DNA from: Burkholderia humptydooensis
Lineage (GTDB): Bacteria; Pseudomonadota; Gammaproteobacteria; Burkholderiales; Burkholderiaceae
Length of the DNA: 64,000 nucleotides
Direction: 5' to 3'
Assembly: GCF_001513745.1 (NCBI RefSeq)
Contig: NZ_CP013380.1
Location: 3,038,001 to 3,102,000, forward strand
Part shown: positions 20,312-30,371 of the stretch, in pieces
How positions within the stretch are numbered: position 1 is the first letter of the stretch
How the letters are laid out: every line of letters starts with the position of its first letter
Position numbers and translations under genes: made by a program
The notes under the pieces: generated by a model
What the model saw: the letters and a program-made list of their open reading frames with translations, nothing else
The model's database searches: none
Told to the model about the DNA's origin: nothing

Positions 20312-20394
20312 CGCGCCCGCCGCACCCGCCGAGCTCCCTGAATTCCGTCGTTTTCGACGCTTCACCTCAACGCTTCAGACCCGACGTTTCACCG

Positions 20395-21612
20395 ATGAGC
20401 AGTCAGCCACCCGTCTCCAATCTGTCGCCCGCCGTCGCGCGGCCGAATTTTTTCACCGACACGTCGCCGTCCGCGCTCGTTGCGGGCTTCGTCGCGATGA
20501 TGACGGGCTACACGAGCTCGCTCGTGCTGATGTTTCAGGCGGGCCGCGCCGCGCACCTGAGCGACGCGCAGATCTCGTCGTGGATCTGGGCGCTGTCGCT
20601 CGGCATGGCCGTGACGACGATCGGGCTGTCGATGCGGTATCGCGCGCCGATCGTCGTCGCGTGGTCGACGCCCGGCGCGGCGCTCCTCGTCGCGTCGCTG
20701 CCGGGCGTCGCGTATGCGGACGCGATCGGCGCATTCGTCGTCTGCGCGCTGCTGCTCGCCGCCGTCGGCGCGAGCGGCCTGTTCGACACGCTGATGCGCC
20801 GGATTCCGTCCGGCATCGCCGCGGCGCTGCTCGCCGGCATCCTGTTCGAGATCGGCATCGAGATCTTCCGCGCCGCGCAGTTCCAGACCGCGCTCGTGCT
20901 CGCGATGTTCTTCACGTACCTGATCGTCAAGCGCGCCGCGCCGCGCTATGCGATCGTCGCGACGCTCGCCGCGGGCATCGCGGCCGCGGGCGCGCTCGGC
21001 TTGCTCGACTTCAGCCGCTTTCACGTCGCGCTCGCGCGGCCCGTGTTCACGGCGCCGTCGTTCTCGATCTCGGCGATCGTGAGCATCGGCATTCCGCTGT
21101 TCGTTGTCGCGATGGCGTCGCAGAACGTGCCCGGCATCGCGGTGCTGCGCGCGGACGGCTACGGCACGCCCTCCTCGCCACTCATCGCGACGACGGGCGT
21201 CGCGTCGCTCGTGCTCGCGCCGTTCGGCTCGCACGGGATCAACCTCGCGGCGATCACGGCCGCGATCTGCACCGGCCCCGAGGCGCACGACGATCGCGCG
21301 AAGCGCTACACGGCGGCCGTCTGGTGCGGCACGTTCTATCTCGTCGCGGGCGTGTTCGGCGCGACGATCTCCGCGCTGTTCGGCGCGCTGCCGAAGGCGC
21401 TCGTCGTGTCGGTCGCCGCGCTCGCGCTGTTCGGCTCGATCATGAGCGGCCTCACCAACGCGATGCAGGACGCGCGCCAGCGCGAAGCGGCGCTCGTCAC
21501 GTTCATGGTGACGGCGTCCGGCCTCACGCTGCTGTCGATCGGCTCGGCGTTCTGGGGGCTCGTCGCGGGCGTGCTCACGCAGGCGATTCTCAACGCGCGT
21601 CGCGCCGCCTGA
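20395..21612 (+). CDS. benE: BenE-family benzoate/H+ symporter
   Basis: A 405-residue inner-membrane protein with about eleven or twelve helices. It matches BenE transporters: the opening [21 protein letters not shown], the central [15 protein letters not shown] and [21 protein letters not shown] are family hallmarks. It should import benzoate or a similar aromatic acid with protons. No benzoate catabolic genes are nearby, so the physiological substrate is uncertain. Confidence 0.9.
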   Translation: MSSQPPVSNLSPAVARPNFFTDTSPSALVAGFVAMMTGYTSSLVLMFQAGRAAHLSDAQISSWIWALSLGMAVTTIGLSMRYRAPIVVAWSTPGAALLVASLPGVAYADAIGAFVVCALLLAAVGASGLFDTLMRRIPSGIAAALLAGILFEIGIEIFRAAQFQTALVLAMFFTYLIVKRAAPRYAIVATLAAGIAAAGALGLLDFSRFHVALARPVFTAPSFSISAIVSIGIPLFVVAMASQNVPGIAVLRADGYGTPSSPLIATTGVASLVLAPFGSHGINLAAITAAICTGPEAHDDRAKRYTAAVWCGTFYLVAGVFGATISALFGALPKALVVSVAALALFGSIMSGLTNAMQDARQREAALVTFMVTASGLTLLSIGSAFWGLVAGVLTQAILNARRAA

Positions 21613-21835
21613 CGCCCGTCCGGCTCGCGGCCGGATCGGGCATGGTTCGTGCGCGATTCGCCCCTGGCACGCGTCACACCCGCCGGCGCACGAGCGTTCG
21701 GCACCGGTTCCGCTTTCCGGCCTAGAATGGAGGGTCCGGCGGCGCGCGCCAAGCGCGCCGCCCAGCATCGCCCCGCGCCCTGCCGCGCGGTCGTCCTCAC
21801 CGAACCGGCGCGCCGCGCCTCGCTTTCGACTCGTC

Positions 21836-22789
21836 ATGACTACCGCACTCGACCAGCTCAAGCAGTACACGACCGTCGTCGCCGACACGGGCGACTTCCA
21901 GCAACTCGCGCAATACAAGCCGCGGGATGCGACGACGAACCCGTCGCTGATCCTGAAGGCCGTCCAGAAGGACGCGTATCGGCCGATCCTCGAGAAAACG
22001 GTCCGCGATCATGCGGGCGAATCGGTCGGCTTCATCATCGACCGCCTGCTGATCGCTTTCGGCACCGAGATCCTGAAGCTGATCCCGGGCCGCGTGTCGA
22101 CCGAAGTCGACGCGCGCCTGTCGTTCGACACGCAGCGCTCGATCGACAAGGGCCGCGAAATCATCAAGCTCTACGAAGCAGCGGGCATCGGCCGCGAGCG
22201 CGTGCTGATCAAGCTCGCGTCGACGTGGGAAGGCATCCGCGCGGCCGAAGTGCTGCAGCGCGAAGGCATCCGCTGCAACATGACGCTGCTGTTCTCGCTC
22301 GTGCAGGCGGCCGCGTGCGCGGAAGCGGGCGCGCAGTTGATCTCGCCGTTCGTCGGCCGGATCTACGACTGGTACAAGAAGCAAAAGGGCGCCGAGTGGG
22401 ACGAGTCGAAGGACGGCGGCGCGAACGATCCGGGCGTGCAATCGGTGCGCCGCATCTATACGTACTACAAGCAATTCGGCTACCAGACCGAAGTGATGGG
22501 CGCGAGCTTCCGCACGACGAGCCAGATCACCGAGCTCGCCGGCTGCGACCTGCTGACGATCAGCCCCGACCTGCTGCAGAAGCTGCACGACAGCGCCGAG
22601 ACGGTTGCGCGCAAGCTGTCGCCGGACGCGGCGAAAGATGCGCGGCTCGAGCGCGTCGCGATCGACGAATCGTCGTTCCGCTTCCAGTTGAACGACGACG
22701 CGATGGCGACCGAGAAGCTCGCCGAAGGCATTCGCCTCTTCTCGGCAGACGCGGTGAAGCTGGAAAAGATGATCGACGCGCTGCGCTGA
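21836..22789 (+). CDS. tal: Transaldolase
   Basis: A 317-residue cytoplasmic enzyme of the pentose phosphate pathway that transfers a dihydroxyacetone unit between sugar phosphates. The Schiff-base lysine is Lys126 in [17 protein letters not shown] near residue 31 is the first signature, and [11 protein letters not shown] and [11 protein letters not shown] are typical of TalB-type enzymes. The length matches the family. It stands as a single gene. Assignment is firm. Confidence 0.97.
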   Translation: MTTALDQLKQYTTVVADTGDFQQLAQYKPRDATTNPSLILKAVQKDAYRPILEKTVRDHAGESVGFIIDRLLIAFGTEILKLIPGRVSTEVDARLSFDTQRSIDKGREIIKLYEAAGIGRERVLIKLASTWEGIRAAEVLQREGIRCNMTLLFSLVQAAACAEAGAQLISPFVGRIYDWYKKQKGAEWDESKDGGANDPGVQSVRRIYTYYKQFGYQTEVMGASFRTTSQITELAGCDLLTISPDLLQKLHDSAETVARKLSPDAAKDARLERVAIDESSFRFQLNDDAMATEKLAEGIRLFSADAVKLEKMIDALR

Positions 22790-23068
22790 CGCGCGCGGGC
22801 TCCGATTCGCGACGGGCGGTATGACAAACGTTCGTCCCGCGCTTCGGGGCCGCCATCTTTGGGGATCGGCATTTTTTTCGATGCGCGATTCGGCGGGCGC
22901 CGCCTTGCGAGGCGGTATCCGCCGAATCGCGCCCTTCCCCCGCGCGCATTCCCGGCCCGCTCGTTGCGGCCCTTTTCACGATTCCCGTTGCTGTCACCCG
23001 GACGCACTACAATCGTCAACATGGGCGCGGCTGCGCCCTATTCCCTCCCCAGGATCAAGGAGACGACG

Positions 23069-23503
23069 ATGCAAGTACAACCGTATCTGTTTTTCGGCGG
23101 CCGCTGCGACGAGGCGCTGAAATTCTACGGCGACGCGCTCGGCGCACGGGTGAACTTCCTTGCGCGCTACAAGGACGCGCCGCCGAATCCCGAGCGGCCG
23201 ACGCCGCCCGAGATGGCCGACAAGGTGATGCACGCGAATTTCCAGATCGGCGACTCGGTGCTGATGTGCTCGGACGGCGACTGCTCATCAGGCAACCAGC
23301 AGGTGCACAGCGGCTATTCGCTGTCGCTCGATCCGAAGAACGTCGAGGACGGCAAGCGGATGTTCGACGCGCTGCTCGCCGACGGCGGCGCGGTGACGAT
23401 GCCGTTCGAGAAGACGTTCTGGGCGCTCGGCTTCGGCATGCTGCGCGACAAGTTCGGCGTGCACTGGATGATCAACGTCGAAGACCCGAACATGAAGAAG
23501 TGA
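23069..23503 (+). CDS. PhnB-like VOC (glyoxalase-fold) protein
   Basis: A 144-residue protein with the PhnB/DUF1338-like signature at the N-terminus (VQPYLFFGGRCDEALKFY) and the C-terminal block FWALGFGMLRDKFGVHWMIN. It belongs to the vicinal oxygen chelate superfamily, where two beta-alpha-beta modules form a metal pocket, but members of the PhnB group have no settled activity. AAGGAGA lies ahead of the ATG at 23069. Two hairpins follow directly. Confidence 0.9.
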   Translation: MQVQPYLFFGGRCDEALKFYGDALGARVNFLARYKDAPPNPERPTPPEMADKVMHANFQIGDSVLMCSDGDCSSGNQQVHSGYSLSLDPKNVEDGKRMFDALLADGGAVTMPFEKTFWALGFGMLRDKFGVHWMINVEDPNMKK

Positions 23504-23526
23504 ACGCTTCGGAAGCCGAAGCGTTC
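23502..23526 (+). terminator. Hairpin overlapping the VOC gene stop codon
   Basis: An 11-bp perfect stem (GAACGCTTCGG and complement) with an AAG loop begins at the second base of the stop codon and is followed by GGGTTT. It looks like an intrinsic terminator with a weak T-run. Confidence 0.6.
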
Positions 23527-23555
23527 GGGTTTGCTCCCGGTCGACCGATGCACGA

Positions 23556-23588
23556 CGCCCGCGGCGCGATGCGCGCCGCGGGCGTTTT
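23556..23588. terminator. Strong GC hairpin between convergent genes
   Basis: A 13-bp perfect stem (CGCCCGCGGCGCG and complement, 23556-23568 and 23572-23584) with an ATG loop is followed by TTTT. It can end plus-strand transcription and forms a barrier to the converging transporter operon. Confidence 0.75.
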
Positions 23589-23621
23589 CATTCGCGCGCC
23601 CGGCCGGCGCGAAACCGCGCG

Positions 23622-25172
23622 TCAGCTCTCGACGACGTCGAGATAATCCTCCGGCCGCGTGCGGTCTTCCGCATGCGCGATCCCGAGCACGCGCACGAGC
23701 ACGCTGACCGCGATCGACACGATGAGGTTCACGGCCAGCGCCCAGACGGCCGCATAGCCCGGAATCGCATAGCCGAACAGATGGACCGCGAAGATCGAGC
23801 TCGCGAGCTTCAGCGAGATCGCCATCCACGTGCCGCACACGAGCCCCGCCACCCAGCCGAGCAGCAGCCCGCGATAGTCGAGCACCCGCGTGTAGAGCCC
23901 GAGCACGATCGCGGGCAGCGTCTGGATGATCCAGATTCCGCCGAGCAGTTGGAGCTGGATCGCGTACGTGAGCGGCAGGCCGAGGATGAACGCGACCGCG
24001 CCGACCTTCACGATCAGCGACACGAGCTTCGCGACGTTTGTCTCCTGGTCGTGCGTCATGTTGCGGTTGACGAACTCGCGATGGATGTTGCGCGTGTACA
24101 GGTTCGCGGCCGCGATCGACATGATCGCCGCCGGCACGAGCGCGCCAATGCCGATCGCGGCGAACGCGACGCCGACGAACCACGACGGGAAGAAATGCAG
24201 GAACAACGCCGGCACCGCGAAATTCGGCCCGAACGCCTTGAAGTACGGCGCGTATTCCGGCATGTCCTTCACGCCCGAGGCGAGCGCCATGTAGCCGAGC
24301 AGCGCGAGCAGGCCGAGCACGAACGAGTACGCGGGCAGCATCGCCATGTTGCGGCGGATCGTGTTGCCCGACGACGACGACAAAATTGCCGTCACCGAAT
24401 GCGGATACAGGAACAGCGCGAGCGCCGAGCCGATCGCGAGCGTCGTATAGGCGCTGAAGCCGTTCAGGCCCGCTGCGTCGGGCGCCTTCAGGAGCAGCTT
24501 CGCGGGCGGCACCGCGCCGAAGATGTGCCCGAAGCCGCCGAGCTTCGCCGGAATCACGATCACGGCCGCGGCGATCGTGATGTAGATCAGGATGTCCTTG
24601 ACGATCGCGATCATCGCGGGCGCGCGCAGCCCCGACGTGTACGTGTACGCGGCGAGGATCGCGAACGCGATGATGAGCGGCAGGTCGCCGACGAAGCCCT
24701 TCGTGTCGAAGCCGAGCCCGCCGATCACCACTTCGATGCCGACGAGCTGCAGCGCGATGTACGGCATCGTCGCGACGATGCCCGTCACCGCGACGGCGAG
24801 CGCGAGCGAGCGGCTGCCATAGCGCGCGCTGACGAAGTCGGCGGCCGTCACGTAGCCGTGACGCTTCGCGATGCTCCAGAGCTTCGGGAACACGACGAAC
24901 GCAAACGGGTAGATGAGGATCGTGTACGGCAGCGCGAAGAAGCCCATCGCGCCCGCGCCGAACACGAGCGCCGGCACGGCGACGAACGTGTACGCGGTGT
25001 AGAGGTCGCCGCCGAGCAGGAACCACGTGACGATCGTGCCGAAGCGCCGGCCGCCGAGACCCCATTCGTCGAGATGCGCGAGGTTGCCGCGCCGCCAGTT
25101 CGCGGCGAGAAAGCCCATGATCGTCACGCCGACGAAGAACAGCACGAAGACGAAGGTCGCGGTCAGATTCAT
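23622..25172 (-). CDS. Sodium:solute symporter (MctP-like monocarboxylate transporter)
   Basis: A 516-residue inner-membrane protein with about thirteen helices, SSS family. Recognisable segments are GGRRFGTIVTWFLLGGDLYTAYT near the start, SVTAILSSSSGNTIRRN and IGIGALVPAAIMSIAAANLYTRN in the core. Its nearest relatives with a DUF3311 partner are monocarboxylate (pyruvate, lactate, acetate) transporters of the MctP type. It overlaps the DUF3311 gene by four bases (ATGA), so the two are translated together. Exact substrate unproven. Confidence 0.9.
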   Translation of the reverse strand: MNLTATFVFVLFFVGVTIMGFLAANWRRGNLAHLDEWGLGGRRFGTIVTWFLLGGDLYTAYTFVAVPALVFGAGAMGFFALPYTILIYPFAFVVFPKLWSIAKRHGYVTAADFVSARYGSRSLALAVAVTGIVATMPYIALQLVGIEVVIGGLGFDTKGFVGDLPLIIAFAILAAYTYTSGLRAPAMIAIVKDILIYITIAAAVIVIPAKLGGFGHIFGAVPPAKLLLKAPDAAGLNGFSAYTTLAIGSALALFLYPHSVTAILSSSSGNTIRRNMAMLPAYSFVLGLLALLGYMALASGVKDMPEYAPYFKAFGPNFAVPALFLHFFPSWFVGVAFAAIGIGALVPAAIMSIAAANLYTRNIHREFVNRNMTHDQETNVAKLVSLIVKVGAVAFILGLPLTYAIQLQLLGGIWIIQTLPAIVLGLYTRVLDYRGLLLGWVAGLVCGTWMAISLKLASSIFAVHLFGYAIPGYAAVWALAVNLIVSIAVSVLVRVLGIAHAEDRTRPEDYLDVVES

Positions 25173-25408
25173 TTGCCGTCTCCCCGCGGAACGCCCTTCC
25201 AGCAGTTCTTGGTCTTCTGGTAGACGAATGCGGTGATCACGGCGCTAATGAACACCCACAGCAGTTGATACCAGTAGAAAAACGGGAATCCGAACCATTG
25301 CGGTTCGGTCCGGTTGTACGACGGCACCCAGACCATCGCGACGAGCGGCAGGACCAGCAACCAGAGCCAGCGTTTCGCGGCCCGGTTGGCGTCGGCATCG
25401 TGAGCCAT
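25169..25408 (-). CDS. DUF3311 membrane protein, small partner of the SSS symporter
   Basis: A 79-residue protein with two hydrophobic helices (LWLLVLPLVAMVWVPSYN and YWYQLLWVFISAVITAFVY). It matches the DUF3311 family, which almost always sits directly upstream of an SSS transporter and is thought to be its accessory subunit. Its stop overlaps the transporter start by four bases. Confidence 0.9.
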   Translation of the reverse strand: MAHDADANRAAKRWLWLLVLPLVAMVWVPSYNRTEPQWFGFPFFYWYQLLWVFISAVITAFVYQKTKNCWKGVPRGDGK

Positions 25409-25612
25409 GACGTCTCCTCTTCACATCCCGGTTATTGATATGTTCTGAACGGGTACGGCGGTGCAAGAGGAACGACACGACGGGCAGGTTGCGACTCCCC
25501 TGGCGTCGGCCAGTATAGGAGTCGAAAAAAACGGCGGCAAACGAGGGCGAACCCGGAGCCCGCGAGCGCTGCGGCGCGGGCGGCCTGCTCGGCCATCCCG
25601 CGCGCTTTGGCC

Positions 25613-26533
25613 TCAGATCGTGAAGACGCCGGCGCGCTCGCCGAACGACGCTTTCAATCCTTTCACCCACGAGCGGGCGGGCAGGCGCAGCTCGGCTTCG
25701 ATCAGCTTCGCGCGCTCGGTCAGTTGAGCGAACGATACCGACAGCGCCGGCCCCGAGAACGCGAGCGCGATCCGGTTGCCGTCATGCACTTCGGGCAGTG
25801 CGATCACGCGTTGATCGAATGCGGCGTTCAGGTGCTTCATGTTGCGCACGAAGCTCGGGTGATCGCCGAACAGGTTGATCGTCGCGACGCCCGCGTCGGC
25901 GAGGCAGCCGCGCACCGCGCGGTAGAACGCGACGCTGTCGAGTACCGGGCCGCGCGCGGTCGCGTCGTACAGATCGATCTGCAGCGCGCCGATCGTGCCG
26001 CGATTCTTCGGATCATTGACGAAATCCCACGCGTCCGTTTCGTGGACGGTCAGACGCCCGTCGTCGGGCGGCAGCTCGAACATCGAGCGCGCAGCGACGA
26101 TCACGGCCGGATTCAGCTCGACCGCCTCGACGTGCGCACGCGGCAGGAAGCGATGCGCGAACTTCGTCAGCGCGCCCGTGCCGAGGCCGAGCTGGACGAC
26201 GCGCTGCGGCGTTTCGAGGAAGAGCAGCCACGCCATCATCTGCTGCGCGTACTCGAGCTCGATGTGATACGGCTTCGACAGGCGCATCGCGCCCTGCACC
26301 CACTCGGTGCCGAAATGCAGATAGCGCACGCCGCGCTCTTCGGAAAACGTGACGGGCGCGAAGCGCGGCTTGCGCGGCTCGTCGAGGACGGCGACGCCGT
26401 CGAGGTCGTCGAACTCGGCGCGGCTGCGCTTCGCGCGGGACGGCTTGAGCTTCTCGGAGCCGTTGAACGGAGACGGCGTGGCGCGCCGGGACGCGCGCGC
26501 CTCGGCGGAGGCTCGCTTGATGAGTCGGGTCAT
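25613..26533 (-). CDS. Spermidine-synthase-like SAM-binding protein
   Basis: A 306-residue protein. A basic N-terminal tail of about 45 residues precedes a Rossmann-fold core with VVQLGLGTGALTKFAHRF (nucleotide loop) and VEAVELNPAVI (acidic ribose-binding residue), as in polyamine aminopropyltransferases. The later block DLYDATARGPVLDSVAFY resembles the SpeE gate-keeping region. It may be a true aminopropyltransferase or one of the many SpeE-like methyltransferase paralogues; the sequence does not settle this. Start taken at 26533 (MTRLIKRAS), where the family-like body begins, rather than 26605. Confidence 0.82.
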   Translation of the reverse strand: MTRLIKRASAEARASRRATPSPFNGSEKLKPSRAKRSRAEFDDLDGVAVLDEPRKPRFAPVTFSEERGVRYLHFGTEWVQGAMRLSKPYHIELEYAQQMMAWLLFLETPQRVVQLGLGTGALTKFAHRFLPRAHVEAVELNPAVIVAARSMFELPPDDGRLTVHETDAWDFVNDPKNRGTIGALQIDLYDATARGPVLDSVAFYRAVRGCLADAGVATINLFGDHPSFVRNMKHLNAAFDQRVIALPEVHDGNRIALAFSGPALSVSFAQLTERAKLIEAELRLPARSWVKGLKASFGERAGVFTI

Positions 26534-26699
26534 GGATGAGTCTCTTGCTGACGTGGCTGTTTGAGCGAACGAGAGGATAGCACTCGCGGCGTCGCGCGCA
26601 GGCAAACCGCTTGCTCGTCGGACCCGCCGACCGGCCGACTTGCATCAACAAAGCGATGAACGGATATTGCATCGCAATTGCGATGCATCGAGAGACATC

Positions 26700-27166
26700 A
26701 TGAAATCCGCCACCTTTCCATCCATCCGGGTTGAACCGGAACTGCGCGACGCCGCCGAAAGCGTCCTCGGCGAAGGAGAAACGCTGTCGGGTTTCGTCGA
26801 GCAATCGATCCGCGAGGGCATCGAGCGCCGTCGCAACCAAAGCGAATTCATTGCCCGCGGCATCGCGTCACGCGAAGCGGCCCGGCGCACCGGCGACTTC
26901 TGGACCGTCTTTATGGCTTCATCGTCGATCGCGAAGACGCCGACGTCGAACTCGCCGCCTGCGCGCTTGCCGCCATCACCGCCGGGATCGCCACGCTGGA
27001 ATCGTCGCCGTTCACTTGCCGCAAAGCTCATCCGTCGATGCCATTTCTGCGGGAGCTGCTCATTCAGTTCGGCGCATCGGGATATGTTGCGCTGTTCGAG
27101 ATCGACGACGATCGAACGGTGACGATCCTTGCCGCGCGCCATCAGCGGGAAAGCGATTATCACTGA
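26700..27166 (+). pseudogene. Remnant of a type II toxin-antitoxin locus (YlcI/YnfO-like antitoxin fused by deletion to a RelE/ParE toxin end)
   Basis: The first 69 codons from 26700 encode a typical antitoxin N-terminus (FPSIRVEPELRDAAESVLGE, SGFVEQSIREGIERRRNQ, ARGIASREAARRTG). From 26906 a different frame encodes the C-terminal part of a RelE/ParE toxin (RLYGFIVDREDADVELAA, FLRELLIQFGASGYVALFEI, ARHQRESDYH, stop at 27164). The missing antitoxin end and toxin start total perhaps 100 bases, so one deletion near 26905 removed both. The antitoxin frame runs on out of register to 27122 as a chimera. Neither protein should be functional as the usual pair. Confidence 0.7.
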
Positions 27167-27252
27167 GCCGGAACCACCCCGACGACCGGTCGCTCAGGCT
27201 GCGGGCCGGCCCGCATGTGGCGCGTCGTTGCGCCGCCATCCATCGAATGCCG

Positions 27253-27729
27253 TCAGGAAAGCACCTCGCGCCAACACGAGAGCTTCTGCTCGAACGACAG
27301 CATCGCATTCGCCGGACTCGACGACGGCAGCACGAGCGTATCGAACCCCGCCGCGCGTATCGTCGGCTCGAAGCGCCCCGCCGTCTTGCCGTTGAAACAG
27401 ACCTTCCTGAGCTTCGGCGCGACTTCCCGCAACGAATCGAAGTCGTTCGGCTGCGCATGGCGAATCGCCGCGTCGAGGCTGCCTTCGCGATGGCACGCGG
27501 CGAGCACGTCCCAGATGCCGAAGTCGTGCGCGAGCACGCGCGAAAGCCGCGCGTCGTACGGCAGCGCCTGCAGTTCCGGCTCGCCGAGCACAGCGCCCAA
27601 CAGCCGCCAGAACTGATTGCGCGGATGCGCGTAGTACTGCGCGGCCGCAAGCGACGCCTCGCCGGGGAAGCTGCCGAGAATCAGCGTGTGCGTGCCGGGC
27701 GACACGACGGGAGGAAAGCCGCGCAGCAT
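27253..27729 (-). CDS. DNA-deoxyinosine glycosylase (family 6 uracil-DNA glycosylase superfamily)
   Basis: A 158-residue protein of the UDG fold. Motif LILGSFPGEASL near residue 16 and YYAHPRNQFWRLL near residue 32 fit the hypoxanthine/deoxyinosine glycosylase group; LVLPSSSPANAM near residue 137 is the DNA-intercalating motif. It should remove hypoxanthine arising from adenine deamination. The start codon overlaps the stop of ubiC (TGATG), so it is translationally coupled as the third gene of htpG-ubiC-glycosylase. Confidence 0.88.
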   Translation of the reverse strand: MLRGFPPVVSPGTHTLILGSFPGEASLAAAQYYAHPRNQFWRLLGAVLGEPELQALPYDARLSRVLAHDFGIWDVLAACHREGSLDAAIRHAQPNDFDSLREVAPKLRKVCFNGKTAGRFEPTIRAAGFDTLVLPSSSPANAMLSFEQKLSCWREVLS

Positions 27730-28337
27730 CACGTCGCCTCGAAGTCGCGCGCGCGGCGCTCGCCGTGCGCGTCGAGATGCCGCCACAGCGCGGGCAGCAT
27801 GCATTCGGTCACCATCAGCGGCGTGCCGCGCCGCTCGAACACCGAGCGGCGCGCGCCGAACGCATGCGGCGCGGCATGCACGCGCACGCGCGCGAGCGCG
27901 TGCGACGCGAGCGCGAACAGCGGATGCCCGGCGATCACGCGCCGGCTCACGAGCGGCGAGCGCGTCACCTCCGGATCGCTGTAGAGCAGCTCCGCGAGCG
28001 GCCGCGTGCGCAACCGCCGCATCGCCTGCCACACGCCCTTGCTCGCGGCAAGCGGCGCGATGCTGTGCGCGGCGACGAACGGCGTGCCGTCGACCGCGAG
28101 CACGACTTCGCGCACCCACACCGGCGCGCGCGACGCGCATGAAAGCGCGCCGTGCTCGTCGGCCCACGGCGTCGCGACCGTCTCGCGCGTCACGCGCACC
28201 GTCACGCGGCCGAGCCGGGCGAGGTGCGCGGTCAGCGAGCCGCCGCGCGTGAGCCAGTCCTTCTGCGCGCTCGACGCGCCGGGGCGCGGCGTCTCGCGCC
28301 AGTACGCATCGGCCGCGTCGAAACGCATCCGCGCCAT
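27729..28337 (-). CDS. ubiC: Chorismate lyase
   Basis: A 202-residue cytoplasmic enzyme that converts chorismate to 4-hydroxybenzoate and pyruvate, the first step of ubiquinone synthesis. Diagnostic parts are [33 protein letters not shown] and [16 protein letters not shown], with the conserved arginine and glutamate of the UbiC active site. The start at 28337 overlaps the htpG stop (TGATG), and its own stop overlaps the next start the same way. ubiA is not in the window. Confidence 0.93.
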   Translation of the reverse strand: MARMRFDAADAYWRETPRPGASSAQKDWLTRGGSLTAHLARLGRVTVRVTRETVATPWADEHGALSCASRAPVWVREVVLAVDGTPFVAAHSIAPLAASKGVWQAMRRLRTRPLAELLYSDPEVTRSPLVSRRVIAGHPLFALASHALARVRVHAAPHAFGARRSVFERRGTPLMVTECMLPALWRHLDAHGERRARDFEAT

Positions 28338-30235
28338 CACGCCGCGCGCGACAGCAACAGCGCGTTGGTCCGCTTGACGAAGCTCGCCGGGTCTTCGAGC
28401 GCGCCGCCTTCGGCGAGCAGCGCCTGATCGAACAGCAGGTGGCACCAGTCGCCGAAATCCGCGCCGTCGGCCTTCAGCGCCTTGACGAGCGGATGCTCCG
28501 GATTGATCTCGAGAATCGGCTGGAACGACGGCGCATTCTGACCCGCCGCCTTCAGCATCCGCTGCAGGTAGCCGCTCATGTCGTTGTCGTCGGCGACGAG
28601 GCACGACGGCGAATCGGTCAGCCGGAACGTGACGCGCACGTCCTTCACCCTGTCGCCGAGCGTTTCCTTCATCTTGTCGACGACGGGCTTCATCGCCTCG
28701 CCCGTCTCTTCCTGCGCCTTCTTCTCGTCGTCGTTCAGCGCGCCGAGATCGAGATCGCCGCGCGCGACGCTCGCGAGCGGCTTGCCGTCGAACTCGTGCA
28801 GGAACGACAGCATCCATTCGTCGACGCGATCGGTGAGCAGCAGCACTTCGACGCCCTTCTTGCGGAACACTTCGAGATGCGGGCTGTTCTTCGCGGCCTG
28901 CCACGTGTCGGCCGTCACGTAGTAGATCTTCGATTGATCGGGCTTCATCCGCGCGACATAATCGGCGAGCGCCACATTCTGCGCATCGGTGTCCCCATGC
29001 GTCGACGCGAAGCGCAGCAGCTTCGCGACGCGCTCGCGGTTCGCGTGATCCTCGCCGACGCCTTCCTTCAGCACCTGGCCGAACGCGCTCCAGAACGTCG
29101 CGTACTTCTCCTTGCCCGCGTCGTCCTCGGCGTTCGCGAGTTCTTCGAGCATCGAGAGGGCGCGCTTGGTCACGCCTTCGCGAATCGCCTTCACGTCGCG
29201 GCTTTCCTGCAGGATCTCGCGCGACACGTTCAGCGGCAGATCCGACGAATCGACGACGCCCTTGATGAAGCGCAGGTACTGCGGCAGCAGTTGCTCGGCG
29301 TCGTCCATGATGAACACGCGCTTCACGTACAGCTTCAGGCCGCCGCGATAGTCGCGGTTCCACAGGTCGAACGGCGCGTGCGACGGCACGAACAGCAGTT
29401 GCGTGTATTCGCTGCGGCCCTCGACGCGGTTGTGCGTCCACGCGAGCGGCTCCTGGTGATCGTGCGCGACGTGCTGGTAGAACTGCTTGTACTGCTCGTC
29501 GGTGACGTCGTTCTTCGCGCGCGTCCACAGCGCGCTCGCCTGGTTGACGGTCTCGTCCTCGTCCTTCTCGACCATCTCGCCCTTTTCCTGATCCCACTCT
29601 TCCTTCTTCATCAGGATCGGCAGCGCGACGTGGTCCGAATACTTCTGGACGATCGATTTCAGCCGGTACGACGACAGCAGCTCGTCCTCGCCGTCGCGCA
29701 GATGCAGCGTGATCGTCGTGCCGCGCGCGGCACGCTCGATCGTGTCGACCGAGAAATCCCCTTCGCCCGCGCTTTCCCAGCGCACGCCCTCGGACGCGGG
29801 CACGCCCGCGCGGCGCGTCTCGACCGTGATCCGGTCGGCGACGATGAAGCCCGAGTAGAAGCCGACGCCGAACTGGCCGATGAGCGCCGCGTCCTTCTGC
29901 TGGTCTCCGGAGAGCTTCGCGAAGAATTCCTTCGTGCCCGAGCGCGCGATCGTGCCGAGGTTCGAGATCGCCTCGTCGCGGCTCATGCCGATCCCGTTGT
30001 CGTCGATCGTGAGCGTGCGCGCGGCCTTGTCGAACGACAGGCGAATGCGCAGGTTCGGATCGCTCTCGTAGAGCGCGTTGTTTTCCAGAGCCTCGAAACG
30101 GAGCTTGTCAGCGGCGTCGGACGCGTTGGACACGAGTTCGCGCAGGAAGATTTCCTTGTTGCTGTAAAGCGAATGAATCATCAGGTGGAGGAGCTGCTTG
30201 ACCTCTGCCTGAAAGCTCATGGTTTGCTGAGTCAT
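28337..30235 (-). CDS. htpG: Molecular chaperone HtpG (Hsp90)
   Basis: A 632-residue cytoplasmic ATP-dependent chaperone. The N-terminal GHKL ATPase domain has [49 protein letters not shown] and [15 protein letters not shown]. Middle and C-terminal dimerisation domains follow to full family length. A candidate heat-shock promoter lies about 110 bases upstream. It leads a tightly coupled unit with ubiC and the deoxyinosine glycosylase. Firm. Confidence 0.98.
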   Translation of the reverse strand: MTQQTMSFQAEVKQLLHLMIHSLYSNKEIFLRELVSNASDAADKLRFEALENNALYESDPNLRIRLSFDKAARTLTIDDNGIGMSRDEAISNLGTIARSGTKEFFAKLSGDQQKDAALIGQFGVGFYSGFIVADRITVETRRAGVPASEGVRWESAGEGDFSVDTIERAARGTTITLHLRDGEDELLSSYRLKSIVQKYSDHVALPILMKKEEWDQEKGEMVEKDEDETVNQASALWTRAKNDVTDEQYKQFYQHVAHDHQEPLAWTHNRVEGRSEYTQLLFVPSHAPFDLWNRDYRGGLKLYVKRVFIMDDAEQLLPQYLRFIKGVVDSSDLPLNVSREILQESRDVKAIREGVTKRALSMLEELANAEDDAGKEKYATFWSAFGQVLKEGVGEDHANRERVAKLLRFASTHGDTDAQNVALADYVARMKPDQSKIYYVTADTWQAAKNSPHLEVFRKKGVEVLLLTDRVDEWMLSFLHEFDGKPLASVARGDLDLGALNDDEKKAQEETGEAMKPVVDKMKETLGDRVKDVRVTFRLTDSPSCLVADDNDMSGYLQRMLKAAGQNAPSFQPILEINPEHPLVKALKADGADFGDWCHLLFDQALLAEGGALEDPASFVKRTNALLLSRAA

Positions 30236-30336
30236 CTTGATTTACCTGTTGATTGCGTCAATACGACAGACGGTTTCGATTCACGACCCCATAGGAGCCG
30301 GCGCGCGGCGTCATGCTGCTGCCGCGACGCCCGACC

Positions 30337-30355
30337 GCGCCCCAAGTTGGGGCGC
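30337..30355. terminator. 19-bp perfect palindrome after the MocR gene
   Basis: GCGCCCCAA, a central G, and the exact complement form a tight hairpin 11 bases past the MocR stop codon. It lacks a T-run. It may end MocR transcription, but it also overlaps the proposed htpG -10 box. Confidence 0.4.
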
Positions 30356-30371
30356 TCGACGGAATTTCAAG
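30345..30371 (-). promoter_or_regulatory. Candidate sigma-32 heat-shock promoter for htpG
   Basis: On the minus strand, CTTGAAA (30371-30365) is followed after 12 bases by CCCCAACT (30352-30345), close to the E. coli heat-shock consensus CTTGAAA-N12-14-CCCCATNT. The -35 box overlaps the stop codon of the MocR gene. The -10 box lies within a 19-bp palindrome (30337-30355) that could instead be the MocR terminator. Confidence 0.5.

Noticed and set aside
26640..27122. An intact 140-160 residue plus-strand protein
   Set aside because: Only the first 69 codons from 26700 look real. The rest is out of frame with a clear RelE/ParE toxin end, so it is scored as a pseudogene.
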